This document shows positions 12,101 to 23,098 of a stretch of DNA of 64,000 bases, piece by piece. This DNA comes from Nematostella vectensis (Eukaryota > Cnidaria > Anthozoa > Actiniaria > Edwardsiidae): positions 12,456,442 to 12,520,441 of the forward strand of contig NC_064045.1 in assembly GCF_932526225.1 (NCBI RefSeq), in the 5' to 3' direction. The first letter of the stretch is position 1; every line of letters begins with the position of its first letter. Position numbers and translations under genes: made by a program. A model generated the notes under the pieces. The model did no database searches and had not been told where the DNA came from. It saw nothing but the letters and a program-made list of their open reading frames with translations.

Positions 12101-13312
12101 CCGCAAAACGGTGTCAAATAGGGTATCGTGGATCCATGTGGCGGAAGAGAAAAATGAACTCCCGCTTTATCGCTTTATTCATCTTTGTTTGTTTATTCAA
12201 CTAGAGTTGATACCCCACTTAAAAAAAAAAAAAGAAAAACTGATTTTGAAGAAATTAAACACAAAATGGCTCGAGGAAAGTATATTTATACATCTAATAC
12301 GATTGCTTTCATGGTCATCGTGCCTATTCAAAAAAAGTTTAAATCCTTATATTAACATTTTCCACTCAAGTTAGCACAGGTTTTGATTGGTGCATGTTTT
12401 AAAAGTACTTGCTCAGCTGACAGAAGCTGGCAGTTGCCTTAACGTGAAGATGGAACATTAAAAGCCATTAAATCGACCTTGTAAAAAAGGGACGAGAAAA
12501 TAATTCAAATACTTAATTCTTTTATGGCCTATTTTATAGAAAATACAGTTGTATAATTTAAAACTTAGTAGCCGTCTAGATTGGTTTTGGCGTTGTTCCG
12601 TGGAGATAAAAATGATTAAAGCAGTCAGTGCATCGAACCAGAAATGATTTTTTTTACCTTGATAATTGGATAAAAACATATTTTTTTCTTTTTTACATAT
12701 GCTATGAAAACCTTTGCAATCGAACAAAGAAATTACTTTTTTTTTCTTCCGATCGGTGGTGTTTCACAATCATGTTAACGATATTCAGTTCATCACCACT
12801 CATTAACAGTTCCCGAGTGTTTTAACACGACTATATAGCATACATCTTTTAAAATGACTTACCAAATCCCCGTGCAAACGAAAACTACAAGCCAAAATTA
12901 TTCTGTTTTCTTTAAATTGTATCGGAATAAATTTATTTATAAAGCATACAGTTTATTTATGATTTAGAACATCAATAAAAGTTTTATTGAAATGTTTTGT
13001 AATTGTTTTTAAAATTCAAATTTTATTACCTGTATTTTCGTTTGCAATTTTTAAGACATCTTAAATTCAAGAAAGCTATGAGATGATACAATTAAAATTG
13101 AATAACAGGTTCTTCATTTTTTATTAGTTGAAGTATGTGTATCACCTAAAAGTATATGCACTATATTTTAATTTGTACCTTTTTCTGGAAATTGATGGTT
13201 TAGGTTCGCTCTTCGCCCATGGAGGGCTATCCATGTGCCGTGTACTTCGTTGATTTTCTAGTCTTCGGAATCGTTCTGCAAATGCCGCATCTTGCTGGAC
13301 TTTATTTTGCAT
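138..13312 (-). CDS. Long coiled-coil protein, 15 exons, ~750 aa, family uncertain
   Basis: Exons (5' to 3' on the minus strand): 13312-13179, 9439-8812, 8613-8531, 7844-7749, 7492-7267, 6883-6755, 5764-5640, 5403-5277, 4888-4751, 4202-4176, 3687-3568, 3002-2923, 2424-2325, 1640-1554, 290-138. All junctions are GT-AG and stay in frame; the sum is 2253 nt including TGA. The start at 13312 was chosen because it has no acceptor just upstream. The product has a short basic N-terminus (residues 1-90, Ser/Pro/Arg-rich), then almost continuous heptad-like Glu/Lys/Arg/Leu sequence to about residue 670, then a non-coiled tail. There is no signal peptide, membrane segment or catalytic motif. The overall shape resembles vertebrate CCDC154/FAM81-type coiled-coil proteins, but I cannot assign a family. 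A structural or scaffold role is inference only. The first intron is 3.7 kb and full of repeats. The first and last exons are the least certain. Confidence 0.78.
479..724. mobile_element. TA-flanked MITE with ~30 bp terminal inverted repeats
   Basis: Left end 481-510 (TAGGGGACTTGCGCTAAGAG...) is the reverse complement of right end 693-722. Both ends are flanked by TA, suggesting a TA target-site duplication as in Tc1/mariner-like elements. There is no coding capacity. A second, inverted copy truncated at one end lies at 35107-35355. The element lies in the last intron of the coiled-coil gene. Confidence 0.7.
879..1090. mobile_element. hAT-like MITE, ends CAGGGGCGG...CCGCCCCTG
   Basis: The left end CAGGGGCGGGTACAGG and right end CCTGGATCCGCCCCTG are imperfect inverted repeats of the CAGGGGCGG type often seen in hAT-derived MITEs. 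It contains a G-run at 893-903. It is a close relative of the element at 39514-39780 (same interior, e.g. GCTTGACTTTGCTGACGC). No clear target duplication is visible here. Confidence 0.6.
1116..1322. repeat. 46-bp tandem repeat, ~4.5 copies
   Basis: The unit contains CCACAATCCGACAAATAATA followed by a T-rich stretch and CCATGATACATAACAC. Copies are nearly identical. It lies in the intron between the last two exons of the coiled-coil gene. Confidence 0.85.
1857..2163. repeat. Interspersed repeat, copy A (inverted relative to 5817-6066)
   Basis: This stretch is the approximate reverse complement of 5817-6066. Shared blocks include AATAAGCAAAACATTATAGT, TCAATTGACCGTGAAA-like and AAGCAGGGACGA-like segments. 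It lies in an intron of the coiled-coil gene, has no ORF, and its family is not recognised. Confidence 0.6.
4176..4202 (-). other. 27-nt microexon (exon 10) of the coiled-coil gene
   Basis: Nine codons reading KIQLLQTAQ sit between a CTTTAG acceptor and a GTAAC donor, phase 0 on both sides. This joins exon 9 (ending SLDK) to exon 11 (starting VTRTDG) and keeps the coiled-coil character. It is too short for ordinary ORF calling. It could be alternatively used, because skipping it also keeps the frame. Confidence 0.6.
4560..4750 (-). repeat. ~60-bp tandem repeat seeded on the exon 9 splice donor
   Basis: On the minus strand exon 9 ends CTTGGACAAG and its donor is GTATTCGG. Three further copies of this exon-end/donor segment follow in the intron (near 4690, 4633 and 4576), each with about 40-45 bp of shared intronic sequence. 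At the donor position they read TGC, ATA and GTA, so the GT survives only in the most distal copy. Confidence 0.75.
5484..5655 (-). repeat. ~31-bp tandem repeat seeded on the exon 7 splice donor
   Basis: On the minus strand exon 7 ends GAGATCACGTCCAG followed by donor GTAAGG. Five further units with the same layout (GAGA..C..CTCTGG, then ATAA..CTGGGTTCGCAC) follow in the intron. Four carry AT in place of the donor GT. The last, near 5484, reads TAG|GTGACT. Confidence 0.75.
5817..6066. repeat. Interspersed repeat, copy B (inverted relative to 1857-2163)
   Basis: Second copy of the element described at 1857-2163, in the opposite orientation in another intron of the same gene. It starts near CCTTAAGCAGGGACGAGGAC and ends near CATTAGACAGAGC. 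Confidence 0.6.
7914..7967. repeat. Perfect 22-bp inverted repeat (hairpin)
   Basis: Arms 7914-7935 and 7946-7967 are exact reverse complements (CCTCGGAAACCCAGGGG...), separated by 10 bp. It lies in an intron of the coiled-coil gene and is probably a small palindromic element. Confidence 0.8.
9945..10195 (-). pseudogene. Degenerate coding fragment of unknown origin
   Basis: Read on the minus strand this gives a protein-like stretch: YRDAIKRLAAS, a stop, then SRKWRGIKLAENINSE and VKALIFSKVQPNPG. A one-base frame slip in an A-run leads to a basic-then-acidic tail ending DISEDFDDGE and a stop. The in-frame stop and the frame change argue for a decayed copy, such as a retrocopy or transposon fragment, inside intron 1 of the coiled-coil gene. 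I do not recognise the parent protein. Confidence 0.35.
10875..10965. repeat. Interspersed repeat related to 20015-20100
   Basis: Contains AAGAACGGCCCAGCCTCAAC followed by TGAAAATTAGACGTTCTTA. The same sequence occurs inverted at 20015-20100 in the G gamma gene intron (GACGTCTAATTTTCAGTTGC...). Unclassified family. Confidence 0.5.
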
Positions 13313-16300
13313 CGAGGGAAAATACAAAATGATCCTTACGAATTCAACTAGACTCTCAATCCATACACTTCTTTGGTTTTTCTTGTCCGATAGTTTCAGT
13401 ACGCTATGATTAAACAGGACAGGTGTAGGATGTAGGGAGTCAGGCAACTTGGCGTTGCGTTGGTAACCACACGGCAAACACCTACATTTTTATCGAAATG
13501 ACTTTCAAACGCTTTAACTCTATTGACTCAAGCATAGCACTAGCTCTAAATCACTTGGTGATCGGTAAAATGTTATGCTGCGGTCACCTTAGAAATAATA
13601 ATTATCACTGTTATGGTCTCCCAACGGATTCGATCTCGGCTGCAATAGGGGGAATTCACCACAGGGGTTCATCTTAAAAAACAATATCGCGAACGGCTGT
13701 CACTTGCTTTTCCGGTTCGAAAGCTACCGATAGGCCATTTAAGTTCGCATTGATTTCTTAGAAAGAAAGGGAAAAGCACACTGGGAGATATTCCAATGAC
13801 TTGTTCCCAGGGTAACAAGTGTTGAAAATTGATCGCTCTGTTGAGTGGGTCGTAGGAGTCGACATTTATAAACTTCTTTGTAAGAAATATTTGAGGCTTC
13901 AGGAGTATTTAAGAATAGGGGGAAATGGGAGGCTAAAATAATTTCCACGTAGGAATAAGAAAAAATACATCAGCAAATGAAAATAGTCCTGTGAATTTAT
14001 ACCCAGAGGAACACGCGAGCATAATCGCTTTTTGGCTTTTGAGAAACAAACCTTTTTATAACATGCAATGAATCCTTTTATCTTCGGATTATTTTCACGC
14101 GTCTTTATTTACATAACGCAAATTTAAGAGGAGCACATCATCCTGCCCAAAATGCATTGCCGTAGAGAAATTTTCACACATAAAAGGTTACTACAAAAGT
14201 CGTCTTGGGTCCTCTTTGTATTTTTGGTTCTCCTTTGATAGTGAGTTGTACGTGAGAGTTATACTTGAAGATTAACCAGCGCTTTAGGGCATACATTATC
14301 GCCGCAATGTGTTGACCAATAATAGAACACAGTGTTGCTAAGATACTAAGAATTCAAACCCTTTTGACGTTAACTACAAGGCAGTGCAGTTACCGAGAGT
14401 TCGCAGAATATTCAAGTCTGCAATAATGGTTGTTTATTCGCTGGAATTAATGCTCTAGCTTTTCCCAAATTCTAATACTTTCTCTTTCATTCTATTTACC
14501 TGCTCCTAATTGGTGTTCTTGTAGGAATTTGATAGTTACGATTCAGATCTCTCAAGTCAATATTGGACCTAAACTAACATCTTAGGCGCGTACCTGGCTG
14601 AGGGGGGTGACATAACATGGGCGCGCTTACTGTTTTTAGCCCGACATAACGACATGGACATATGACATAAAAGAAAAAACATGTTTTTTTTCTGTTATGT
14701 CGTTATTATGTTCATGCCGTTATGCAGGGCTTATGTCAAAATGTCGAACCATTCACACTTGAACATATGAACATAAGGGTGCACGCGCCTATGTCATTAT
14801 GTCGTTATGTAACTAGTGTGCACCGGGCATAACTGAAGATAGTACCCATTAGCTCCCGCGCTCTTATCGAAGTGGGCGACCTTGGCAGCAATCAAAGAGG
14901 ACTTGGGGAAAGTCTACTTTGTTGGTAGTTAGAGGATGGCTTATTTTATGTGTGCATTTGGATAGGAAACGTTTCTTGATGGATCTAATGACCTATTACC
15001 AGAGCTAAGAATGTCGATTTGTACTTAATTGATCCGTGGTCAGTGACTCACTTCTCTGGACCCAACCCTGCGTTTTTCTCTTAACAAATCCCTGAGTCTC
15101 TGAAACTAAACTTACTTTTGGAACTAAAATAACGTCTGGACCTAAACTAATGTCTGAAACTAAAGATTCTGGACCTAAAAAAAACATCTGGGCCTAAACT
15201 AACGTCTTGACCTAAACTAACGTCTGGACAGAAACTAACGTCTAAAACTAAACTAATAGCGTCTGGACCTAAACTAACGTCTAGACTTAAACTAATGTCT
15301 GAAACTAAAGCTTCTGGACCTAAAAAAAAAAACATCTTGACCTAAACTAACGTCTGGACAGAAACGGATGTTACTAAAACGGGGAGCGGGGAGCGGGGAG
15401 CGGGAAACAGGGAACAGGGATCTGGGAACGAGTGATCAGCGGTAGGGCACAGCGATGTAGCAACCTCACGTGCGTCTCTTTGGCTCTTCTCTCGTTAAAA
15501 TGGATGGTAAGTGAAATCTCTGACTCTGTTTCTAAGAATTATGAATAATTCATGCGACCATTGAATCGAATCTAATACTTTTCTCTAATTTTCTTTTATG
15601 GGTAGTTTAGTGCGAGCTAAAATCGCAATGGTAAACTTGAAAAGAGATTTATGGAAACATATTTTGAATCCGTGGATATTTTTGCAATTCTACATTGCCA
15701 TGACTTCAAATTCTCATCCCATAGTGATGAAAAGCACTGTTACAAATTTGAGGTGCTATTTTCAGTATTTTTATGATTATTGATGTTGAAAGTCATTGAG
15801 TGTAAGAGCTACATTAAAATATAAATATTAACTGCCTAGTGTCTGACACGAAAACCTAACGGTTAATTTAGGCTCTAGGCATTTCCTTTCAGTGAAATTT
15901 TGTCTACCTTAATTAAATTTTTTTAAAAACACACAGAATTATTATAATATTTTAAGGCAAATACTGAAACGCCAAACAACATGTACATAATGGAAATGCA
16001 AAATAAATATTGTATTATTGTATTGGTACTCAACTGACCTTTATTAGAGCGGACCTTTCAGTCGAGTGGGGTGGTTCTTCCGAACCCCCCAGCCCATCGC
16101 TTTACTAATAGTCAGTCGCTTAGCAAATGCGCTGTAGGTCAACCCTCGCTCCCTCGAAGTGATTGTTTATTTTTGTCTTTAGAGTTCGCGTTAGTGGGAT
16201 TCTACTGCATTAGGTACTGACTATTTGATATCTGACGGGTCAGAAACGAAAATCGTCCCCCCACCCCCTCCATCCAAAAAAATCAAGCCAAAATCTCCAT

Positions 16301-18283
16301 AATAATATTGGCGAATAATTTAGTCTTCGGCTGGAAAGAGGAATGGGCAGGAAGAATGTTACCGTCCTGTCAAATGGTCGGTCCTATGTGTGGTAATGAT
16401 TTTAATGACTGCTAATGTAAATTGGCTTTCATTTCACCTATGTGAACAATAGCAGCGCGACGCATTATGGGTATGGTTTAAGCGGTCCCTTTAAATTCCC
16501 TTTTGTATCGCGTAAGAGCAGCATTCACCAGGGCGCGAATGAAGGCGAATAAAATGAAGGTTATCGTGTTAAGGCAATGTGTCTATTGGAAGTTTCTTAG
16601 AGGATGTGCCTATTAATTTAGAGCGGATGGCCTGTTAAAGAGCGCGAATTCTAATGGATCCTTTTGTGTGATTGTGCGATTGCCCCTTTTATCGTTTACT
16701 CATCAGCTTTTGCAACCATCGTTATGTACCCGAGTAAATATAACAACGATGGAGCCAGGACGTCCGACAGATAAGCGCTCACAGCCATTTCCTGGAAATG
16801 CGATGATATCTTGGAAAATTGCTGCGGGAGTAATCTACAGTGCCATAAGCGTCCTCAAAGATACCGAATGATACAATTTTGTGGAGCCTGGGAGCTGTGA
16901 CAGTTTGTTTATGCTTGACTTTCGTAAAATTTATTTCGCTCTCAACAACTTTTTTTTTTCAATTTTTAATATAGAAGAAAACAAAACATCCTAACTCAAT
17001 TATAGGTACTGAAGAATTGAATGACCAGAATGCCGTGTGCGCGCATATCACTGTACTGTAAACACTCGGTAGGCTAGAAACAGAAAAGAAAAATAATAAG
17101 TATCAAAGATTTTTTTCAAAGTAAGATAGGTTTCTTCATTTTTTTTTTGTCTCGAGACCTCTCCCCGAAAACTTTTTTTGCGTTCTTTCTATTTGCATGT
17201 TTGGCCATTTCAGACTCGAAAAAATCGCTACCGCCGAATAATTTTTCCTTTTGTTTTTTTTTTTGTCTTTTACTAAAACCAAAAAACTTCCCGAAAACGA
17301 GAATTTAGCGAATTGAGTTTCGGGAGAAATCAAAATTCATAACCAAAATCCTCTTGACAAACTTCTTGTGGTAGGCTTACGATGTTGATGATATCTGAAC
17401 TCATTCAGACACCTCTATTTTATTCTTTGTGAGTAAACAGCAACTTAACTAAGAACAATAGAAACTAAGCCGGTGACTGGATTGTCTGGAGAAACTAGAT
17501 TTAGGAAGTGGAAGACTCGGTAGTATTTGAGAGCATGAAACAAGCAAAAAAAAACATGGAAAGAAAAGAAAAACTGAGTGGATGTATCTTTTCTTTATCT
17601 AATTACTCGACTTTGCTATGAACCAATATTGATGGCTGGTTGAACGTCGTTAGACTAAATCGGGGATGGCACTCGTTTCGGGTATTCGCATTTATATCAT
17701 AATAAGGGGAAAATTATTCATCTTTCTTTCAATGGATGCTTTGTTATCTGAAATAAAAATGCTTCCAGCCAAGCCACGACCCTTTCGACGAAAAAAGGCA
17801 GACGATTGAGTTCATACACAAAAACCATGAGTATTTGCTCTTCATTTATCCCCATTTCCCATAATTCAAATTCATGTCTTTGCTACAATGTGGAGTGGTA
17901 TGAATGACGGGCGATTAAAAGTCTATTGTACGAACTTTTTCAAGTCTCTTTTACCGGCGGCTTAGTACAGGAATAGCCTGTTCATTGTGTTCCCTTGTTT
18001 CGCTAAGCAACGGGTCGGCGCATATGCACCTGTCGCTTTCATGTCATTGTAAGCTCGATGCTGATTGGTTGGATTTCCCCGTCGATTGTCCGTTCTTCCT
18101 CAAGCTATATCACTTTTGTTGAGCGGCAGCCAATCAGCATCGGCAAAAGCGCAGACCGCTATTAACGAATGTAAAATTCAGCTTCCTTTTTGAGTGCCTC
18201 ATCTCTGTTCGTTTGAGTCTAACGTCCTTGCGAAGGCTACCTAAACCAGGATCCTCGATCAGCCGTTTTCCTTCGCGCAAAAA
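13313..18283. other. Intergenic region between divergent coiled-coil and G gamma genes
   Basis: About 5 kb without a supported coding exon. It holds the regulatory space of two divergently transcribed genes, a probable inverted-repeat element at 14630-14830 (repeated ATGTCGTTATG words on both strands), and a degenerate tandem repeat at 15120-15370. No convincing promoter motif could be assigned by eye. A short ATG followed by GTAAGT at 15500-15512 could be an upstream exon of something, but nothing supports it. Confidence 0.5.
15120..15370. repeat. Degenerate ~18-bp tandem repeat
   Basis: Many imperfect copies of CTAAACTAACGTCTGGAC across about 250 bp, followed by three GGGGAGC units at about 15379-15400. 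Short open frames here (residue pattern LGPDVSLG) are a by-product of the repeat. Confidence 0.8.
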
Positions 18284-20256
18284 ATGGACAAATCGCAGCT
18301 CATGAAAACAGTAGAGAGCTTGAAATACCAACTTCAAATCCAACGAATGCCCGTGTCTAAATGTTCAAACGAGTAAGTGAAATTTGTATTCTCTAGGGTT
18401 TAACACAAACAGCATCTGTTTTACAATGGGAAAAATTATTCATCCATCGCTCGTTCGTTTTGATGCTTAGAGAATCCTCAAAGATAAAGTGAGTAAGACT
18501 CACTGGATGATTAGAGTGGGAAAAGTAACCAACATAGGGTCGTCGGTTTGCGAGATGTACTGCATGCTACACTAAAGACTGTTTTTTTTTTTCTTCGGAG
18601 CGCGTTTAATGACAAAATATGCAAATTTGGGGCAAGTCCACTCGCTCGGCAATAACACAGAGAGTATTTAAAGAACCGAACACCAAAGAAAGTTAGAACA
18701 ATAAAAAAAAAAACAGAACATCAGTCGCTATATACTGGACAGACAGCCCAATTTAATGGCCTGTGTGAATTGTGCATTTGTAGTTTAAGATCAAGCAATG
18801 ATCGCAGATCGGCTAAAGGTGTATTCGAAATCGATTGATTCGCTACAAGTGCTATTTGTCGAGCGAAAAGGAAGATGCGACGGTGTATTTCGTAGAGGTT
18901 GACGATAATTTTGTTATAAATTAATCGGGGAAAGTTCCCAGTTTAATATTATACCTGAGAAGTAATACTGCAAATGGCTTCATAGCCCTGTTTATCCATC
19001 ACGCGCATTTTGCACAAAAAATAGCAATTATCAAGCCCATAACAATAAATGATTTTCGAAATTTTGGCTATTTTTGAATTGCGTAAAACTACTATTGACT
19101 CAATTTTGAAGGAACAAATATAATCGTTATCATATTTTGTGGAATCAACGGAAAATTAAGCGAAATCATATTCGATTTGGGACTCTAAATTGAATCTAGT
19201 TTAAAGCCCAAACAATATGTATCCTTATACATTACCCTGCTTAAAAGAATAAAAATATATATAATAAAATATACAAAACGAAATTTTTAAAAAGTGAAAC
19301 TCGTAAGTCTCTTTTTCAAAACGAAATTCTGTCACGTGTATTTTTTTTAGGAAAGCGAATAAAATATCAACATAAGGCATTTTATTGATACACAAAAGAC
19401 ATCAAATGGAAATCGCTCTTAACCTATTTGCCATTGTTGATGTATTGATTTGTTTCCGGGGAAAATATGGAAAATAATCGTTCATTTTCAAAGCAAAGCA
19501 ATAGAAAAGCTTTATATAAAATATAAAATAATACTGTTTATTCCTTGTTTATTTTTGGAAAATCCAGGGTTGGTTTTCGTGGATCTCCGCGGAACCACAT
19601 TTTGGAGCCAAAAATAAACATAAATACAGTTTGAAATAACAACATATAAAAATTGTATATTTTATTCTGCACGATGGAGTTGTTTTCTTTTACCAATAGC
19701 GATGACGTGTAAGAATGTATCTTTTTGTGTAGAGCTTCGCCGGGTTGGAAGATTTTTATAAAAATGCCGTATATTCAACCGTAGGGGTGGGATCCCTGTT
19801 GATGTGTCCCAGCCTAGTCCCAGGCGTTCTTACCGGGTTTCTTGTGCTCGGAGATGAAACACAACTCATACCATCCACAGGAAAACCCAACCACAGGAAA
19901 CCCGATAAGAAGGCCTGGGATTAATGAACACCTTACACCATACACAATTATTTGAATGCGGGAAAAGGTCAGATCGTGTAAAAATTAAGATCCTGAGAAA
20001 TAAATTATTTTTATATAAGGACGTCTAATTTTCAGTTGCGGCTGAGCCGTTCTTATTTTTGGAGCATTAGAATGAGAATGGCCTTAAAACGTTCTTATCG
20101 TTGCGCTATTGTTATCAATATGTCTAAACCAATGTTCTTTTTCCTTGCAGTCTAAAATCATACTGCACACAGAATCAGGAACACGATCCGCTAATATGTC
20201 CTCCAGATAAGAAAGACAATCCATGGGCGGAGAAAACTAAATGCACTGTTCTATAA
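18284..20256 (+). CDS. GNG: Heterotrimeric G-protein gamma subunit, 64 aa, two exons
   Basis: Exon 1 is 18284-18372 (MDKSQLMKTVESLKYQLQ...), donor GTAAGT. Exon 2 is 20151-20256, acceptor TTGCAG. The split codon gives Asp and the reading runs to TAA. The product has the short N-terminal coiled-coil helix that pairs with G beta, the conserved NPWAEK segment (family NPF/NPW-x-x-K), and ends CTVL. CTVL is a CaaX box with terminal Leu, which in this family predicts geranylgeranylation and membrane anchoring. The length is normal (65-75 in relatives). The helix with LKYQLQ resembles the GNG13-like subgroup, but I do not assign a paralogue. Both exons are too short to stand out as ORFs. AATAAA at 20730-20735, 474 bp downstream, is a plausible polyadenylation signal. 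The 1.8-kb intron holds an inverted-repeat element (19816-19922). Confidence 0.95.
19816..19922. mobile_element. Small inverted-repeat element in the G gamma intron
   Basis: AGTCCCAGGCGTTCTTACCG at the left and the matching reverse complement at 19890-19922 (GGAAACCCGATAAGAAGGCC...) form about 32-bp imperfect arms. Non-coding, MITE-like. Confidence 0.55.
20015..20100. repeat. Interspersed repeat, inverted relative to 10875-10965
   Basis: Shares GACGTCTAATTTTCAGTTG and GCTGAGCCGTTCTTATTTTT with the copy in the neighbouring gene's first intron. It ends about 50 bp before exon 2 of the G gamma gene. Confidence 0.5.
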
Positions 20257-20729
20257 TAAAGACCTCTCGACACCACATTCAAGACTTCTTCGCAAACAAG
20301 GGGGAAGGACTTAGAAGCTTACCCATTTACAAAATCAATTACTTCTTTGAGTTAACGATGGAAACAAATGGATGGCCAAGCTTGACAAGTGTTTATTGGA
20401 GGTTGCCCTTCTCTGGGACCGGGGTTTAGTAGATAGTCTATCAAAAGACCTCTTGAGCTTCAATCTGTGGCTGTTTTTTTTTTTTTTTTTCAGTTATAGT
20501 TTTTTTTTAAGCAAATTAGGGTTAGGGACTCTGTAGAAATTGATTTGTATAAATATATCTAAAATTCGAAGGCAAACATTGTAAATTATGGTACTTGTGT
20601 CGTTGATCGCGGACTTTAATTTAAAATGTCCTACGGACTACATGACAACTCTCTTGGTGATTACTATTGATGCAAAAGTTGCCTGATCCTCGTTTCGACA
20701 TCTATAGTGCTAGAAAGATACAGTATACA

Positions 20730-20735
20730 AATAAA
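20730..20735 (+). terminator. Candidate polyadenylation signal for the G gamma gene
   Basis: Canonical AATAAA 474 bp past the stop codon. Another AATAAA overlaps the stop codon (20255-20260), which is too close to be likely. No transcript evidence. Confidence 0.35.
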
Positions 20736-21054
20736 ATTAGTCTGCAACAAAAAAAGGGAGGGAAAAGATATTATGGAGCTATTATTATTGCTGAATAGTA
20801 ATTTTAAGAATAGAAAAAATTATACCAAATGAAATTAGAGAACTCTATACCAAGTACGCAAAATGACATTTCAGTTGATGTGAAAAGATTTTTGATAGCT
20901 AGAGAAAGGAACCAATGAACTGGTGACATGGAAATACTTGTATACTGGAATTGTACAAAAGTCGAATTTAAACGAGCAATAAAGAGTTTCAAATCGTTTA
21001 AAATATATATTTGAGAACCCTAGAAGAACAACTACACAATCTTTTATACACTTA

Positions 21055-21383
21055 TTAGGGGGGGGGGGGGGGGTGAATAGGGGTATGTAAATCCGCCGAT
21101 CCGATACATTTTCCGGGCAAATCCGTGGATCCGCAGATATTTTTAGATCCGCATGGTTTGACAGATAAGTAATAGCATTGATTAAAACTCATTTAAAATG
21201 CGAAATTCGACCGTCAAAGCAGTCAAAATCCGAAATCCGCGCCCAAATTGTTAACTGATCCGTGATCCGCCGAATTTCCAAAATCCGCCAATCCGCTGAA
21301 ATAATCATCAAAATCCGTAATCCGTGAACATTTCGGGGCCGAATCCGCCGATCCGCGAACCTATTCCCCCCCTCCCCCCCTTA
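21055..21383. mobile_element. Element with poly-G/poly-C ends and internal ATCCGCC repeats
   Basis: Begins TTATTA followed by about 16 G then GTGAATAGG, and ends CCTATTCCCCCCCTCCCCCC then CTTATTA, so the ends are inverted. The interior has many ATCCGCCGATCCG-like words (21092, 21250-21300, 21342). Non-coding. Confidence 0.55.
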
Positions 21384-21907
21384 TTAAAAAAAACGTCAAA
21401 TGTCGACCTGCGAAGGCAGTTCTACGATCGAAAGGTATCATGGGTCTCATTGTTTTTCAACCAAATGCGAGACAATATGATTCAATCATACGACAAGCCA
21501 TTTTAATGGCTTAAGAAGCCATTATTGTATGGCTCTGAGCATCGCTGGAGTCCATTTATAACCTTTATGTTTGCAAACTAAAAGCAACCATGAAAGCCTT
21601 GTGATATTTGCATTGACGTTTTTTGATTAGGTGTTTTCTAATTTAAAAAGGACAGAAAAACCATCCCAACCATATTTAGTTATATCTTTTATGGTTCCTA
21701 AATACCCATGATTAGATATTAATTTGATGCAAAACTTTTAATGAAACATTAAAAGTACCTCTTCATTCTCACTAGTACCACCTCCATCGGCTATGGTATC
21801 ATTTAAGAGGGTAGCTGAGGAATTTTCTTTGACAGAAAGGGCTTATTTCCATTGAAAGAATTTAGATTTTCAACGCTCTCCGACGTGACAACAACAGACA
21901 ACTTCGT

Positions 21908-22206
21908 GCACAGGTAGCCCAAGCTCTCTTTTTGTCCCTATTGATATTTACAGTAAAAATAGGGCGAAAAAAAAAATTTTGTGAAAAATAAAAAACAACT
22001 TGTTAAAACTTCGTTCTGGTAAGAGTTCAAATCGTTAATCTTGAAAAAGGCGCTTTAAAACGACCAGAGAACACGCAAAAAGTAAACATAAACACAACAC
22101 TAGACTACACACGTCTTTTTAACAAGTTGTTTTTTTTTCACAATTTTTTTTTCGCCCTTACTGTAAATATCAATAGGGACAAATAAAGAGCTTTGGCTAC
22201 CTGTGC
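21908..22206. mobile_element. MITE with ~100-bp terminal inverted repeats
   Basis: The left arm starts GCACAGGTAGCCCAAGCTCT and runs to about 22012. The right arm (about 22118-22206) is its reverse complement and ends GGCTACCTGTGC. Arms share TCCCTATTGATATTTACAGT and AACAACTTGTTAAAA. The ~100-bp middle is unique and there is no coding capacity. Confidence 0.8.
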
Positions 22207-23098
22207 TTCGTGTTTTTTTTTTTTTGCATGCAAATTTACCATACAAAGAGTCATGTGATTTCTTAGTGCCCTATTGGGGTTGGTTATATTGAATTTGTTT
22301 TAATGTAAACAACAAGAAAGAAATGGCTGACTGGGGATGTTTAGGGGGAAAGTCTAAAACTAGACTTTGTCTTCTGGGACCCCAGGGGTCACAGTCAGCA
22401 GAGGCAAGGGAGAAGGAAGGATGAAAGACAAACGACTGATGCATCACCGGCTATTTACACACATTTTTGTATATCTTGAAGCTTGTACATGGACAACAAA
22501 GACATTCCGGTGCTTGTATGGTCTTCATTTTATTAAGCCTGGATTAGGAGTGTGTTTTACAAAACAAAAGGCCATTTACCAAATTATGGAATTTGACAGC
22601 AAAGCGAGACAGGTTGGAGTTTGTTTACAGTCTTCTTGCAACTTTTTTATTAATTACTTAATTAAAATTACTGACATGCTTAATATTATTACTTTATTAA
22701 TTAATTTTTAATAACTAATTACTGAACTGATGAGAATGAAGAGTTAAGTATTAGACATATTCTTTAACTTTAAATTAAAATTACAGATTTTATAGGCTTT
22801 ATATAGTTCCTGGTGATCATACTTTATCTATGTAAAATCTAAAATATTTGACATGAGGACACTAATGTGATAAGAACAAGGCAGAGCAACAGTTTTAAAC
22901 AGTTTGGAAAAACATTTATCAAAAACTAGTAATTCCTCTAATTGTCAAGTTAAAAAATCTATGTCTGGGGAGCCCTTGATATCAGTGTTATATTTTTATC
23001 TTGAGATAATTGCAAAAGTGGAAATTGAATAAAAAGGGGAATATTTGTTACTAGTTTTCAACCACAACTCCTCTATAACACATACCTAAACTAGCTGT

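Larger units (their letters stand above)
9440..13178. other. Intron 1 of the coiled-coil gene: repeat-rich, no other gene seen
   Basis: A 3.7-kb intron with G-rich low-complexity runs (9549-9562, 10295-10315, 10476-10488), A/T-rich sequence, the decayed coding fragment at 9945-10195 and an interspersed repeat at 10875-10965. Nothing else is supported. Confidence 0.6.
20257..23098. other. Convergent intergenic region, repeat-rich
   Basis: About 2.8 kb between the 3' ends of the G gamma gene (plus) and the ER protein gene (minus). It contains a poly-T run (20474-20490), a G/C-run-bounded element at 21055-21383, a long-TIR MITE at 21908-22206, and a relic of the TA-flanked MITE family near 22250. 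The 114-residue open frame at 22367-22711 shows no recognisable protein features and is not called. Confidence 0.5.

Noticed and set aside
15500-15512. ATGGATG followed by GTAAGTG as a possible upstream first exon of the G gamma gene
   Set aside because: The G gamma ATG at 18284 has no splice acceptor just before it, so this site cannot be joined to it in any supported way.
22367-22711. 114-codon plus-strand frame as a small gene
   Set aside because: It has no signal, domain or compositional bias typical of the coding exons here, lies in repeat-rich intergenic DNA and ends in AT-rich sequence.
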